Below are positions 8,739 to 18,045 of a DNA stretch of 64,000 nt, in pieces (the stretch's first letter is position 1; every line of letters begins with the position of its first letter). This DNA comes from Methylobacter sp. Lineage in GTDB: Bacteria; Pseudomonadota; Gammaproteobacteria; Methylococcales; Methylomonadaceae. Location of the stretch: NCBI GenBank assembly GCA_030679035.1, contig JAUXTH010000149.1, positions 62,001-126,000 of the forward strand, in the 5' to 3' direction. The notes beneath the pieces were generated by a model that saw only the letters and a program-made list of their open reading frames with translations, was not told the origin of the DNA and did not search any database. The position numbers and the translations under genes were made by a program.

Positions 8739-10312
8739 CAAAATTGATAATAGAGAAAGGTACTCACCTTACCCAGCTTGCTTAAAGCAAGGCAGAAAGC
8801 ACAACCAAAAAGGAATCCGACAACGGGCTTTGCCTGCCAAGCGATAGTCCAATTGAATAGCTTTGCTCTTTCGCTCCTATACTCAACAAAGTCAAAGAAC
8901 TGCTGTGTGTTTGGCGCAAACCAAACAATCAGCAAGCCAAGCATCAATAATCTGGCAAATGGTGCAATTCCGCCTAACGCACCAAAACCAGGGATGTTGA
9001 GAAAAACACCACCATAGGTAATCCCTGCGGGTAACAGCCCCCCTAAATTACCAAGGCTATCGGCAAGTACGCCTAATTTGGACGGTAGTGAAATCCCCCC
9101 ATAACCGAAGCATCCTTTCATTACCAAAATCGCAGATGAAAAAGATTCCGCACGGAAAAAGATCCATGCAATTACAACACACAAAAAAGTGAGCAGCGTC
9201 GCAGCCATGTAATAAATTCGCGCAGCGACGCCTTGCCTAGGGACACGGTCTGCAATAAGAGATCGCCATGCGTGACCGATTACCAAGTAGATCCCGTGCA
9301 GCCCACCCCAAATTACAAATGTCCAGCTTGCCCCGTGCCACAAACCGCCAAGCAGCATCGTGACCATCAGATTCATGTGCCGCATTATCTTTCCGCGCCT
9401 ATTTCCACCCAAGGGTATATAGAGATAATCGCGAAGAAACTGGGAAAGCGTCATGTGCCAACGACGCCAGAAGTCGATGATATTTGCTGCCTTGTATGGA
9501 GAATTAAAATTGATCGGTAATTTCACTCCGAATAGCATGGAGACCCCAATTGCCATGTCGGAGTAACCTGAAAAATCAAAGTATAGTTGCAGCGTATAGG
9601 CCAAGGCGCCAGTCCATGCCTCAATAAAGTCTGGCTGTATTCCCATACCAGAGACCGCAAACACAGGCCCCGCATAATCGCCAAAGTTGTCTGCTAGAAG
9701 CACCTTTTTTATCAAGCCAATGGTGAAAATACTAAGGCCTACCGCCACATTATCAAATTGTAATTGGTATGTTTCTCTCTTGGCGAACTGGGGCATCATC
9801 TGCCCATGATGAAGAACCGGACCAGCAATCAGATGAGGGAAGTACGTGACAAACAACAGATAATGGATAAAATTATATTCGCGAACTACACCGCGATATA
9901 CATCCACCAAAAATGCAGTTTGAGTAAAGGTAAAAAAGGAAATACCCAGCGGCAAAATAATATCAATTAGAGAAAATGTTCCGCCAAATAGCCAGTTTGT
10001 AGTTCCAATGAAAAAGTTGGCATATTTAAAGAAACCCAGGAAGACAAAATTAGCCGTGATGGCGCACGCAAGGAATAATTTTGCTTGGGCGCGGCTCCGT
10101 GTATGACCAATTACATAACCTATGCAGTAGTTTAAAGCGATGGAGACCAGAAGCAACCCAACATATTTGGGTGACCACCATCCATAGAAGAAAAGAGAGG
10201 CAACTGCTAACCATAACGCACTGACACTATGCCCGAATCGTGTAAGCCAGAAGAAACCGGCAAATACAATTGGCAGAAATAAGAATAGGAATTCGTATGA
10301 ATTAAATAACAT
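8738..10312 (-). CDS. MBOAT-family O-acyltransferase, AlgI-like
   Basis: 524 residues with about eleven membrane helices. The family signatures FWRRWHMTLS (281-290) and LWHGASW with the invariant H326 are present, as is NFNSPYKAANIIDFW. The N-terminus (MLFNSYEFLFLFLP) is that of the AlgI/DltB-like group. It passes acyl groups from cytoplasmic acyl-CoA across the membrane to a periplasmic transferase, here the SGNH protein encoded downstream. Length is close to the family norm of about 470-520 residues. Confidence 0.93.
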   Translation of the reverse strand: MLFNSYEFLFLFLPIVFAGFFWLTRFGHSVSALWLAVASLFFYGWWSPKYVGLLLVSIALNYCIGYVIGHTRSRAQAKLFLACAITANFVFLGFFKYANFFIGTTNWLFGGTFSLIDIILPLGISFFTFTQTAFLVDVYRGVVREYNFIHYLLFVTYFPHLIAGPVLHHGQMMPQFAKRETYQLQFDNVAVGLSIFTIGLIKKVLLADNFGDYAGPVFAVSGMGIQPDFIEAWTGALAYTLQLYFDFSGYSDMAIGVSMLFGVKLPINFNSPYKAANIIDFWRRWHMTLSQFLRDYLYIPLGGNRRGKIMRHMNLMVTMLLGGLWHGASWTFVIWGGLHGIYLVIGHAWRSLIADRVPRQGVAARIYYMAATLLTFLCVVIAWIFFRAESFSSAILVMKGCFGYGGISLPSKLGVLADSLGNLGGLLPAGITYGGVFLNIPGFGALGGIAPFARLLMLGLLIVWFAPNTQQFFDFVEYRSERAKLFNWTIAWQAKPVVGFLFGCAFCLALSKLGKVSTFLYYQF

Positions 10313-10507
10313 GCCTTACGCTCTGAGCTGTACGTGCACCACTTCCGCGAAAGCATCTACAATGCCTCTAGGTTTTGTGGCTTTCTGAGCCCTAAACAGT
10401 GAGCTTTAAATCACTGCATTTTTTCGCAAGTGAGTGGATATATAATTGATTGTAGGCCATTTTAAAAGCAAATTCACTCTAACAAATTTAGCGTGATGAA
10501 TTACACC

Positions 10508-11626
10508 TTACCGTATTATGCTGTCAGGGACTTGTTCAATGTGCTTTGAAATTGAAATAGCAATTAATTTATTCGCTTCAAAGCTATAGTGCACATCGTC
10601 AATAAATGAATGTGAGTTTCTTTTATCCAAAGAATCAGTTACAAATATTGCCCCAAATTTTCTCCAATTATCTTGCATTAACTGATATTTAGTATAAAGC
10701 TTATCTCTAACTTCTTGCTTTAACATGTCATAATCATTATGAATGCCATGCACCCCTGCAAATGGTTGTACAAAAGTCTTACAATCTAAGTTGTATTGGC
10801 TGCATAAGGCCTTTCGCTGAATTAGATTGTTCAGATGAATTACTTCAAGACTTTGCTCAGCCCCAAAGCTTGTGCATTTTAAATCATGTAGCTTGGAATT
10901 ATTTTGAGGTGAATGCTTCCCCAATTTAGCAAGTATTTTCACTAAGCCGAAATTAATTGGGCCTATTACTTCGCCCAATGTCCAATTATAAGCTTTTTGA
11001 CTATTGCGAAATAAAATTTTCATTTCTGCTTGATAAGAATCAATATCACATCTTTCATTAATTCCATCCAAAAAAACGACTTTTTTTGGCTTATATCCAG
11101 CCTCTAGAATTTTTGTTAACAAGGTATTTTCTTGAGCACTATAAAAATAGGCTCTTCCAAAATTAATCACTCTGTTGTTTGTTGTCTTTTCAATTATAGC
11201 CGGAATAGTTTCAGCATCTGCTACCCCATATCCAAATGTAGTACTACCACCGAACATCCAAATTGCGTCATTAATGGAATTCATGTCAAATACTTCTTGT
11301 TTATTTGAACGCACCCCATAACTATTAACATTTATAAATTTTGATTTTCTCTCGGCTTCTTTAAAACCCACCCATTCTTCATATTCCCAGCCGCCACCAG
11401 GTAGATTCCATGTCGCATTTAGGAGTTCATTTACTTGGTCGTTAGTAAGATGCTTATACTCTTCTCTAGCGACTGGGGACAATTTTGCCACATAGTCAAT
11501 AGCTTTATTGCCGTAATGAGTGGCAAGAAATATATGCACCCCCAATACTAATATACTAAATAGAATTAGTGTGTTTGATATAAGAAAATAAAAATCCTTT
11601 ATATTCTTCATATCAGTCAAGCTCAT
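10508..11626 (-). CDS. membrane-anchored SGNH-hydrolase-like protein linked to carbamoyltransferase
   Basis: 372 residues: one N-terminal membrane segment (about 13-37), then an extracytoplasmic domain with GGSTTFGYG (126-134) and a C-terminal DDVHYS (D343/D344, H346), the marks of an SGNH/GDSL fold. It overlaps the carbamoyltransferase stop by 14 bases. An internal ATG at 11611 would remove the overlap and is equally plausible. Proteins like this are often encoded beside NodU-type carbamoyltransferases and may handle acyl or carbamoyl groups on the glycan, but the reaction is unknown. The gene is markedly AT-rich compared with the right-hand half of the window. Confidence 0.7.
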   Translation of the reverse strand: MSLTDMKNIKDFYFLISNTLILFSILVLGVHIFLATHYGNKAIDYVAKLSPVAREEYKHLTNDQVNELLNATWNLPGGGWEYEEWVGFKEAERKSKFINVNSYGVRSNKQEVFDMNSINDAIWMFGGSTTFGYGVADAETIPAIIEKTTNNRVINFGRAYFYSAQENTLLTKILEAGYKPKKVVFLDGINERCDIDSYQAEMKILFRNSQKAYNWTLGEVIGPINFGLVKILAKLGKHSPQNNSKLHDLKCTSFGAEQSLEVIHLNNLIQRKALCSQYNLDCKTFVQPFAGVHGIHNDYDMLKQEVRDKLYTKYQLMQDNWRKFGAIFVTDSLDKRNSHSFIDDVHYSFEANKLIAISISKHIEQVPDSIIR

Positions 11627-13451
11627 ATAAGTTCTTATAGTCTTTCGCTAATTGCTTATCTTGCTTTTCTTTTTGTAAAATACAGTTGCCTACAACTAAC
11701 ATTTCTATTTCTGTACCCATGAAGCATCTAAACGCATCTTCTGGCGTTGAAACAATTGGTTCCCCTCTTACATTAAACGAGGTATTAACTAAAATTGGGC
11801 AGCCAGTTAGCTCTTTAAATTTTCTAATTAGTTGGTAATAGCGTGGATTGGTTTCTTCATGTACAGTTTGTATACGAGCAGAATAGTCAACGTGCGTAAT
11901 CGCAGGTATTTCAGACCGGGGGACATTGAGCTTGTCTATTCCAAAAAGTTTTTGTTCTTGCTCTGTCATTCCAATCTGCTTGGACTTTGCAACGTCTGCC
12001 ACCAACAACATGTATGGACTATCTGTGTCTATATCAAACCATTCATTCACATCTTCTCTCAAAACGCTTGGGGCAAAAGGTCGAAATGACTCTCTGTATT
12101 TCACCTTCAGATTCAGCTGTTTTTGAACAGAGGTTGAACGAGGATCCGCTATAATTGAACGTCCACCTAAAGCACGCGGCCCAAACTCCATACGCCCTTG
12201 ATGCCAGCCTACTGCTTTGCCCTCAGCTAATGCTTGAGCGGTGATATTAATTACATCTTCGTCACTGACTGCTTTAAATACTGCGCCTACCGCAAACAAT
12301 CTTTTTTCAATATCTTCTTGCGAATAACTAGGCCCCAGGTATGAACCCCGCATGCCATCCATGCTAGCTGTCAATTTACGAGGCTGATTTAATAGCAAAT
12401 GGTAGGCTCCCAATGCTGCGCCTACTGCTCCACCCGCATCACCAGCTGCAGGCTGTATCCAAATATTATCAAATACTTTCTCCCTAAGTAGCTTTCCATT
12501 TGCCACACAATTTAGAGCAACACCGCCAGCGAGACATAAATTACGCTGCCCAGTTGACCTAGCAATGCCCTTAGCTAATTTAATCACAATCTCTTCGGTT
12601 ACTGCTTGCACTGATGCTGCCAAATCCATCTCACGCTGGGTCAATGTCGACTCTGGCTTACGAGGAGGGCCGCCAAATAACTCGTCAAATTTCGAGTTAG
12701 TCATGGTTAAGCCCGTACAATAATTAAAGTAAGACATATCCAAATTAAATGAACCGTCCTCCTTAATGTCAATCAGGTTATCTTTAATCAGCTCGGCATA
12801 TTTAGGTTCACCATAGGGAGCCAAGCCCATCACTTTATATTCACCCGAATTGACTTTAAAACCCGTGTAATAGGTTATCGCAGAATACAAGAGCCCTAGC
12901 GAATGCGGGAAATGTATTTCTTTATGAACTGACAATTGATTGCCACTACCAATGGCCAATGAGGTAGTAGTCCACTCGCCAACACCGTCCATTGTTAAGA
13001 CGGCAGCTTCTTCAAAGGGAGAGGGGAAAAAAGCACTTGCCGCATGGCTCATATGGTGCTCGGAGAAAAGCAGACGCTCAGCCCAATCTATATCCTTACC
13101 CCATAAGTCTTTTAATGCATTAGCAATTACTGATTTCTGAAATAACTTGTCTTTTAACCAAATTGGCAAAGATGTTATAAACGACTTAAAGCCTTTAGGA
13201 GCAAACGCCAAATAAGTTTCAAACAAACGTTCGAACTTCAAAAATGGCTTGTCATAGAAAACGACATAATCGATGTCTTTCGGTAGAGACTTTGACTCAC
13301 TTAAACAATATTCAATAGCATGAATTGGAAAACTGGAGTCGTGTTTCTTTCTCGTAAAGCGCTCTTCTTGTGCAGCCGCCACTATCTCACCATCAACAAC
13401 CAAACAAGCTGCCGAATCATGATAGTAGGCTGATATACCCAGTATTCTCAT
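11613..13451 (-). CDS. carbamoyltransferase, NodU/CmcH/SxtI family
   Basis: 612 residues from the ATG at 13451, placed one base after the stop of the small DUF5989 gene. A longer frame to 13481 would overlap that gene and adds nothing conserved. The N-terminal Kae1-like domain begins MRILGISAYYHDSAA and has the metal-binding HHMSH motif (H132, H136) and MDGVGEW (154-160). The C-terminal YrdC-like part carries GRMEFGPRALGGRS and RESFRPFAPS. The family makes carbamoyl adenylate from carbamoyl phosphate and ATP and moves the carbamoyl group to a hydroxyl. The target here is probably a sugar of the polysaccharide or its precursor. Confidence 0.95.
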   Translation of the reverse strand: MRILGISAYYHDSAACLVVDGEIVAAAQEERFTRKKHDSSFPIHAIEYCLSESKSLPKDIDYVVFYDKPFLKFERLFETYLAFAPKGFKSFITSLPIWLKDKLFQKSVIANALKDLWGKDIDWAERLLFSEHHMSHAASAFFPSPFEEAAVLTMDGVGEWTTTSLAIGSGNQLSVHKEIHFPHSLGLLYSAITYYTGFKVNSGEYKVMGLAPYGEPKYAELIKDNLIDIKEDGSFNLDMSYFNYCTGLTMTNSKFDELFGGPPRKPESTLTQREMDLAASVQAVTEEIVIKLAKGIARSTGQRNLCLAGGVALNCVANGKLLREKVFDNIWIQPAAGDAGGAVGAALGAYHLLLNQPRKLTASMDGMRGSYLGPSYSQEDIEKRLFAVGAVFKAVSDEDVINITAQALAEGKAVGWHQGRMEFGPRALGGRSIIADPRSTSVQKQLNLKVKYRESFRPFAPSVLREDVNEWFDIDTDSPYMLLVADVAKSKQIGMTEQEQKLFGIDKLNVPRSEIPAITHVDYSARIQTVHEETNPRYYQLIRKFKELTGCPILVNTSFNVRGEPIVSTPEDAFRCFMGTEIEMLVVGNCILQKEKQDKQLAKDYKNLYELD

Positions 13452-13452
13452 A

Positions 13453-13602
13453 TCAGAAGAGGGTGTAAATGAATGGTGCAACTATTGAGCCTTGCGCTAA
13501 CACCAACAACGCACCTAAAAGCACCATTACGATAATGATGGGTAATAACCATAGTTTTTTACGAACGCGCAAAAAAGCCCAAAGTTCTTTGAGAAATGAC
13601 AT
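13453..13602 (-). CDS. DUF5989-family small membrane protein (SxtK-like)
   Basis: A 49-codon gene: ATG at 13602, TGA at 13455-13453. The protein opens MSFLKELWAFLRVRKK, has one strongly hydrophobic helix (about residues 17-36) and ends IVAPFIYTLF. This matches the DUF5989 family known beside NodU-type carbamoyltransferases and SxtJ proteins, the counterpart of SxtK in cyanobacterial saxitoxin clusters. It lies between those two genes here, with 12 bases to SxtJ and one base to the carbamoyltransferase. The function is unknown. Obligatory pairing suggests a small subunit or membrane tether for the carbamoyltransferase. Confidence 0.9.
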   Translation of the reverse strand: MSFLKELWAFLRVRKKLWLLPIIIVMVLLGALLVLAQGSIVAPFIYTLF

Positions 13603-13614
13603 AATAAGAAAAAT

Positions 13615-14040
13615 TTAAAATTGATTTATGAATGATTCGGGAGCGGGGCCAGCTGGATTACGTTCAACCCAATAAGAAGAAACTTGACGTTTTTTAAGCT
13701 TTAGCACATCACGCCCAAATGCCTTTCCAATAAGTGCAATTGGTGTTAATAATACAAAAAAGATAATTCCCAACACAATCGGACTGACAATTTTTCCCAT
13801 TGTCTGCCCAAGCCAAAACCAAGCCCTATTGAAAGGCGCAAGAATTTTTGGAAGGAAAAATGAAATGGGTAATAATAAGACGCTGAAAGCAAGTGATGCA
13901 ATAACAGCATATTGATGCCAGTTTTTATAGTGAGCATAAGCACCAAGGATTCCAAAAACCAAGGCAAACAACAGGCCAAAACTGCGCTCAGAAGGCAGAT
14001 TTTGCGCGGGGGAGTGGGGATTAATCTGGCTTGAAATCAT
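13615..14040 (-). CDS. SxtJ-family membrane protein
   Basis: 141 residues with two or three hydrophobic segments in the first half (about 25-70) and another at about 85-108. The C-terminal soluble tail is KKRQVSSYWVERNP, and the SYW-x-R pattern is a hallmark of the SxtJ family. It is the first gene of a tight SxtJ-DUF5989-carbamoyltransferase-SGNH run. No biochemical function is established for the family. Membrane recruitment of the carbamoyltransferase is an inference. Confidence 0.88.
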   Translation of the reverse strand: MISSQINPHSPAQNLPSERSFGLLFALVFGILGAYAHYKNWHQYAVIASLAFSVLLLPISFFLPKILAPFNRAWFWLGQTMGKIVSPIVLGIIFFVLLTPIALIGKAFGRDVLKLKKRQVSSYWVERNPAGPAPESFINQF

Positions 14041-14092
14041 TATGTTTTTGAGTTTTCAATATGGAGTTTTAGTTTATAATTTTATCATTGCT

Positions 14093-14114
14093 TTCAGCTT
14101 CAATTGAAGCTGAA
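14093..14114. repeat. perfect 22-base palindrome upstream of the SxtJ gene
   Basis: Both halves read TTCAGCTTCAA inwards with no central spacer. It lies 53 bases before the SxtJ start, between that gene and the decayed IS3-type transposase. It could be an operator for a dimeric regulator or the inner edge of the IS remnant. With no loop it is not a typical terminator. Confidence 0.6.
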
Positions 14115-14119
14115 TCTCA

Positions 14120-14905
14120 CAATAGCTAAAGCAGACCCCATTGTCCAGACAAATAATGCCTTAGAAGTAGAGCCCTGCTTACATTCCAGCTGAAGGCGCT
14201 ATCCCAATTTTGCTGCACAGGGCCTGATGCCTCATAGCATTAAAATTTATCCAAAATCTTTGAACCTCCGCAATAGCCGTTTTATACACTCGCCTAGCGT
14301 TTTATAGTCCGACGATGGCGCCACCCTTCTTGTGGTTATAGAATTGGAACTGCGCCAGCCCCACCAGCAAGTCCTGCTGTGCCGTGCTGCTTCAAATAAG
14401 CCTCTCTATATTTTACCATTCGCCACAATCGCTCAACAATATATGCTGTCCAGCGCCCCAACCTCGCCCATCGCCATGCTGATCGTGATGTCGCTCTTGA
14501 TCAGCACATCGGCAAATGCGATCCTTGGTCGGAATTGAAGAACACTGGAGCATATAGGTCTTGATAGCATCTTCCAGCAGCCCACGCAAACCCTGCATCC
14601 ATTACTCATAGACAGTGTACCTTGCGACTGTACCAGTCAATAATCGCCAAAACCGCGTGGTAGCCCGAATATTAGGTGTGCCGTTACTCCAATCCTGATT
14701 GGGCCGACATGTCGACACCTCTTAGCAGATACGGGAACTTTTGTACTGCGGAGAGGCTTACTGGTATGCGAGGGACCACACTACCAATCCTAGCGTTGCA
14801 TCAAACGCTGAACCTACTTGCGCTTGCCAGAGAACCCACAGCCATACAGATATTTCTTCATGCGCCGCGAACCATAAAAGAGGGGCCGCGTGTACTCTTC
14901 ATCAA
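14120..14905 (-). pseudogene. decayed IS3-family transposase OrfB remnant
   Basis: Across changing minus-strand frames, pieces of an IS3-type OrfB can be followed in order: LFDEEYTRPLFYGSRRM at about 14905-14855, VQRLMQR near 14813, a stretch like the SKPHPEHKVYPYLLRGV region near 14760, DWYSRK near 14630, the FNSDQG active-site segment near 14540, then IVERLWR and VYKT. Several stops and indels interrupt it, so it is inactive. It is an insertion scar between the SxtJ cassette and the SGNH gene at 15008. Confidence 0.75.
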
Positions 14906-15007
14906 ACAATTCTGATAAAATAGTATCACATAGAGCCACTAAATTCTTACATTTTTGGCGGAATGGACACAAATAGCCTTTTTGTTCTTTTTATCTAAAA
15001 ACCTCAG

Positions 15008-16168
15008 TTAGTGGATATCAGCTTGATTTAATAAGGCCTTGCTGATTATGTTAGCAACTAACACACTCCCTTCCGAGCTCAGATGCCCATCAAGTGGAAA
15101 AAATAGCTCCGCGCCTTTATGCCCACGAAACTCAGATAGTGAAGAAACGAATATAGATCCAGTATTCTTAGCCATTTTTTCTAACAAAATTTCAGGTTTG
15201 TAAGTAACAATAGAATCTTCAGGTATTTTAAATCCATACTTGCGATAGTTATTTGTTGCCTCACTATTAACATAGGTACCGCTTGGCATACTGAAAATTA
15301 TAAGTTTTCCACCGATTTCTTGTGTCATAGAACCTATGTCAAAAAACTTTTTTGTCATTTCAACCAAAACATTTGAAGCCGGTGAATCTTTTTCAGCATC
15401 ATCCCAAAATTGATGCGCCCTATTTGGATATTTTGATGCTAACGATATTAATGCGGGGTTGATATTTCCTTCAGTAACATTAACGAGAATGTCATCGGGC
15501 AGGAATACTTTCTTATCCCTTACTAACTTTAAAGATTCTTCGCGCCAATTTTTAGTAGCAAGCAATGCTTCTGGCTTTTCTGTATTACCAACTTTAAAAT
15601 CTCTAGCTTGAAGATAAAATTTATATAAACCGGGAAATAATATTCTTAAATGTAACGCTGTTTTTACTTGATTATATAGGTTCTTTTCAAGAGATTGCCT
15701 CTCAAGAACCTGCTGAAAATCATCATCAATCAAAACTGATATAACAACAAATTTTGGCTTTAGTTTTTTTACATACTTTTTCGCAACTTCAAGATGAAAA
15801 TCACTATCTGTTCCTGGAACGCCAAGGTTGTAAACTTTTAAATCAAGGCCGGTTGATTTAAGTTTATTTTCTAAAAGTCTTGCCCATACGTCTTCATCTT
15901 TTAGTCCCCAACCAAATGTAAATGAATCTCCAATTACTAATATTTGCCCTTCAGTTAATTCTGTTTCATACCCCCTAAAACCGAACCTATTTATTGACGC
16001 AGCATCGTCAAACTCTTTTGTTTTGTACAAAGCTTTTGACTGCGGAGAAAACAGGTATCCTTGGTCAGGAAAGTAGTTAAAAAGAACTATGTCTGTAACT
16101 TTTATAATAATTACAGTAAGTAAAATACTTAGAAAAAAATTTTTAATTACAATATTTTTTTGGTTCAT
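15008..16168 (-). CDS. membrane-anchored SGNH-hydrolase-like protein
   Basis: About 386 residues from the ATG at 16168 (the open frame extends five codons further to a TTG). An N-terminal membrane segment (about 8-28) precedes a domain with GDSFTFGWG near residue 85 and a C-terminal DGHLSSEG, giving the Ser and Asp/His of an SGNH hydrolase or acyltransferase fold. The gene is AT-rich and flanked on both sides by decayed IS3-type sequences, so it probably arrived by transfer. It may acylate or deacylate the exported glycan. The substrate is unknown. Confidence 0.7.
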   Translation of the reverse strand: MNQKNIVIKNFFLSILLTVIIIKVTDIVLFNYFPDQGYLFSPQSKALYKTKEFDDAASINRFGFRGYETELTEGQILVIGDSFTFGWGLKDEDVWARLLENKLKSTGLDLKVYNLGVPGTDSDFHLEVAKKYVKKLKPKFVVISVLIDDDFQQVLERQSLEKNLYNQVKTALHLRILFPGLYKFYLQARDFKVGNTEKPEALLATKNWREESLKLVRDKKVFLPDDILVNVTEGNINPALISLASKYPNRAHQFWDDAEKDSPASNVLVEMTKKFFDIGSMTQEIGGKLIIFSMPSGTYVNSEATNNYRKYGFKIPEDSIVTYKPEILLEKMAKNTGSIFVSSLSEFRGHKGAELFFPLDGHLSSEGSVLVANIISKALLNQADIH

Positions 16169-16397
16169 ATGAGCCACTTGCAAAACTACCGACCGAGAAA
16201 TACGGCAAATTAATATCAGCTACCAAAAAGCCATTTTTTGAACAGGATAGACCGGGGAACGCTGTTTTTTGTTCACTACCCCCGCTATTTCTTCGTTTTT
16301 ATAAAATCAGGGCATAATTTTCCTTAAAGTCCTGAGGTTAAAGTTTCTGTTGCTATTTTTTAGGCCACCAAAATCATCATCTGATTCGCGGTTAGCG

Positions 16398-16660
16398 TCA
16401 GAATGCCAAACACCAAAGGATTTTGCCCGATTTTCCGGACACCTTTTCCAGGCGGGCATTTTCTCGTTTCAGGTGAGCCATTTCTACCTGTTGAAGTTTT
16501 TGATCTTCGAATGGCTGGCCAGTTTGACAACGTTTTGCCGCTATGAATACAACATCGATTCGGCAAGCCCTACTAAATCCTGTGCGATCTTCGGGATGCC
16601 ATCCTTGTCGGCACGTTCTAATACCTGCCATTTAAACTGTGCTGTATATTTGTCACAAAC
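16398..16660 (-). pseudogene. decayed IS3-family transposase OrfA remnant
   Basis: The minus strand encodes KYTAQFKWQVLERADKDG and GLAESMLYS (about 16651-16541). After a one-base frame change it continues AAKRCQTGQPFEDQKLQQ and LKRENARLEK (16541 to about 16440). This is the helix-turn-helix and leucine-zipper layout of an IS3-group OrfA. Stops and the frameshift make it inactive. Its subgroup looks different from the OrfB remnant at 14120-14905, so two separate insertions are likely. Confidence 0.75.
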
Positions 16661-16876
16661 AGCTGTGGCAGTTGATTCTTTTTTGGTTTCGGTTGTATAG
16701 ATTACTCCCTTAGCCGAGTGCCCCCAGATCAGGGTAAGATCAACCTTCATAAATACTTATTACAAGTTTGTTTTATAAAACTATTACCCATTTGAGCCTC
16801 AAAGTGGCCTGCATAGGAGAACGACTGCTCCGTTGAAAACTACCCGTTATAACGCTAGATATGGCTCGGCTCCCGA

Positions 16877-17971
16877 TCATCCAATCACGCGATTAAGTGC
16901 CTGTAAATATTGCAAACCCCATTTCGTATCCGGCTCTAGATGATTACCTTCAGCCCACTCATTCCATGACTTTAGGAAGACCAGTTTGTGCTCATCGGCA
17001 CGATTATCCAGCGCACTCACCGCTTCTTTTAAATGCTTCTCAAAAAGTGCCGGAGTAGAATTCGCAAGCACCAAGCCCTTGCGCCCCTTGCGAGGGGTGT
17101 TGTCCCAATTGGGATAGGCGCAGGGATATGCCTCACAATCAAACTGGTTAAGATCGGGAACAAGGTGTTTGATAGCCTCACTGTACTCAACAATGCGCGG
17201 CCCACCCAGAGACAATCTCCTCCTGACCCCCCACATGATTCTTGTGGCTTCGTTAACTACCGGATTTGCTGTGTTGGTAACGGCCAGAGTGGATATCGTA
17301 ACAGCATCCAATCCAAGCGCGGCGGCATCTTTAAAGTCCAGTATATTGATACCCACTATATGCAGCCCCTTAAGCCCCGCCTGCACGGCTAACTCACGCC
17401 AAAGATCGAATCGCCTCTTCGCATCAGGCATATCCGTCGGTTTGAAAATAACAAATAGCGGCTTCCCGTCTACGGTCATATAACGGTGATCGCGGAAAGC
17501 TTTTAATAGATAGTCAAAGTGCGCCCTGTCATCAGCTTCCCCTGGATAAGTCTGATCGATTAACAGCCGATGGGGCTCATCTTTCCATATCCCACTCCAG
17601 GAATGATTTGCCCAACCCAAGCAGAATGGAAAGTCTGGCTCTCCAGACGTAAGAACCTCATTAAATGGGCGCTCCAACATGCGACTACCTGCAAACCAGT
17701 AGTGCCAATAGCAAAAACCTTCCACCCCATAGGTGGCGGCCATTTGAGCTTGAGCCACTCTAGTCTCTGGCAACCGTAGATCATAAAATCCCAAGTCCGC
17801 TGGAACGACAGGTTGCTCGTGCCCCTTAAACAAAGGCTTCGCACTGGCGACGTTTGTCCACTCAGTAAAACCCTGGCCCCACCACCGATCATTTTCGGGT
17901 GTTGGGTGAAATTGGGGTAGATAAAAAGCAATGACGCGAGCCGCTTTTTTCTTAGCTCCTTCTTCAGACAT
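16877..17971 (-). CDS. WbsX-type glycosyltransferase / GH99-like domain protein
   Basis: 364 residues from ATG 17971, which has a GTGGA-like ribosome site. The longer TTG frame to 18001 is less likely. The sequence follows the WbsX family (Glyco_tran_WbsX) throughout: AFYLPQFHPTPEND near the start, WGQGFTEWTNV, CYWHYWF, GWANHSWSGIW and the C-terminal KSWNEWAEGNHLEPD. The fold resembles GH99 endo-mannosidases. In O-antigen loci these proteins are annotated as putative glycosyltransferases, but the reaction is not proven. It lies 74 bases downstream of the Gmd-like gene. Confidence 0.85.
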   Translation of the reverse strand: MSEEGAKKKAARVIAFYLPQFHPTPENDRWWGQGFTEWTNVASAKPLFKGHEQPVVPADLGFYDLRLPETRVAQAQMAATYGVEGFCYWHYWFAGSRMLERPFNEVLTSGEPDFPFCLGWANHSWSGIWKDEPHRLLIDQTYPGEADDRAHFDYLLKAFRDHRYMTVDGKPLFVIFKPTDMPDAKRRFDLWRELAVQAGLKGLHIVGINILDFKDAAALGLDAVTISTLAVTNTANPVVNEATRIMWGVRRRLSLGGPRIVEYSEAIKHLVPDLNQFDCEAYPCAYPNWDNTPRKGRKGLVLANSTPALFEKHLKEAVSALDNRADEHKLVFLKSWNEWAEGNHLEPDTKWGLQYLQALNRVIG

Positions 17972-18045
17972 AACATGTCCACTTGCTAAATTACTAAGCA
18001 ACTTTTACAACCTCAACTTTTGGTAATTATACTTATGATTTAAAT

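Noticed and set aside
10397-10416. Hairpin CAGTGA/TCACTG followed by a T-run
   Set aside because: The T-run lies on the plus strand only, where there is no gene to terminate. On the minus strand it has no terminator shape.
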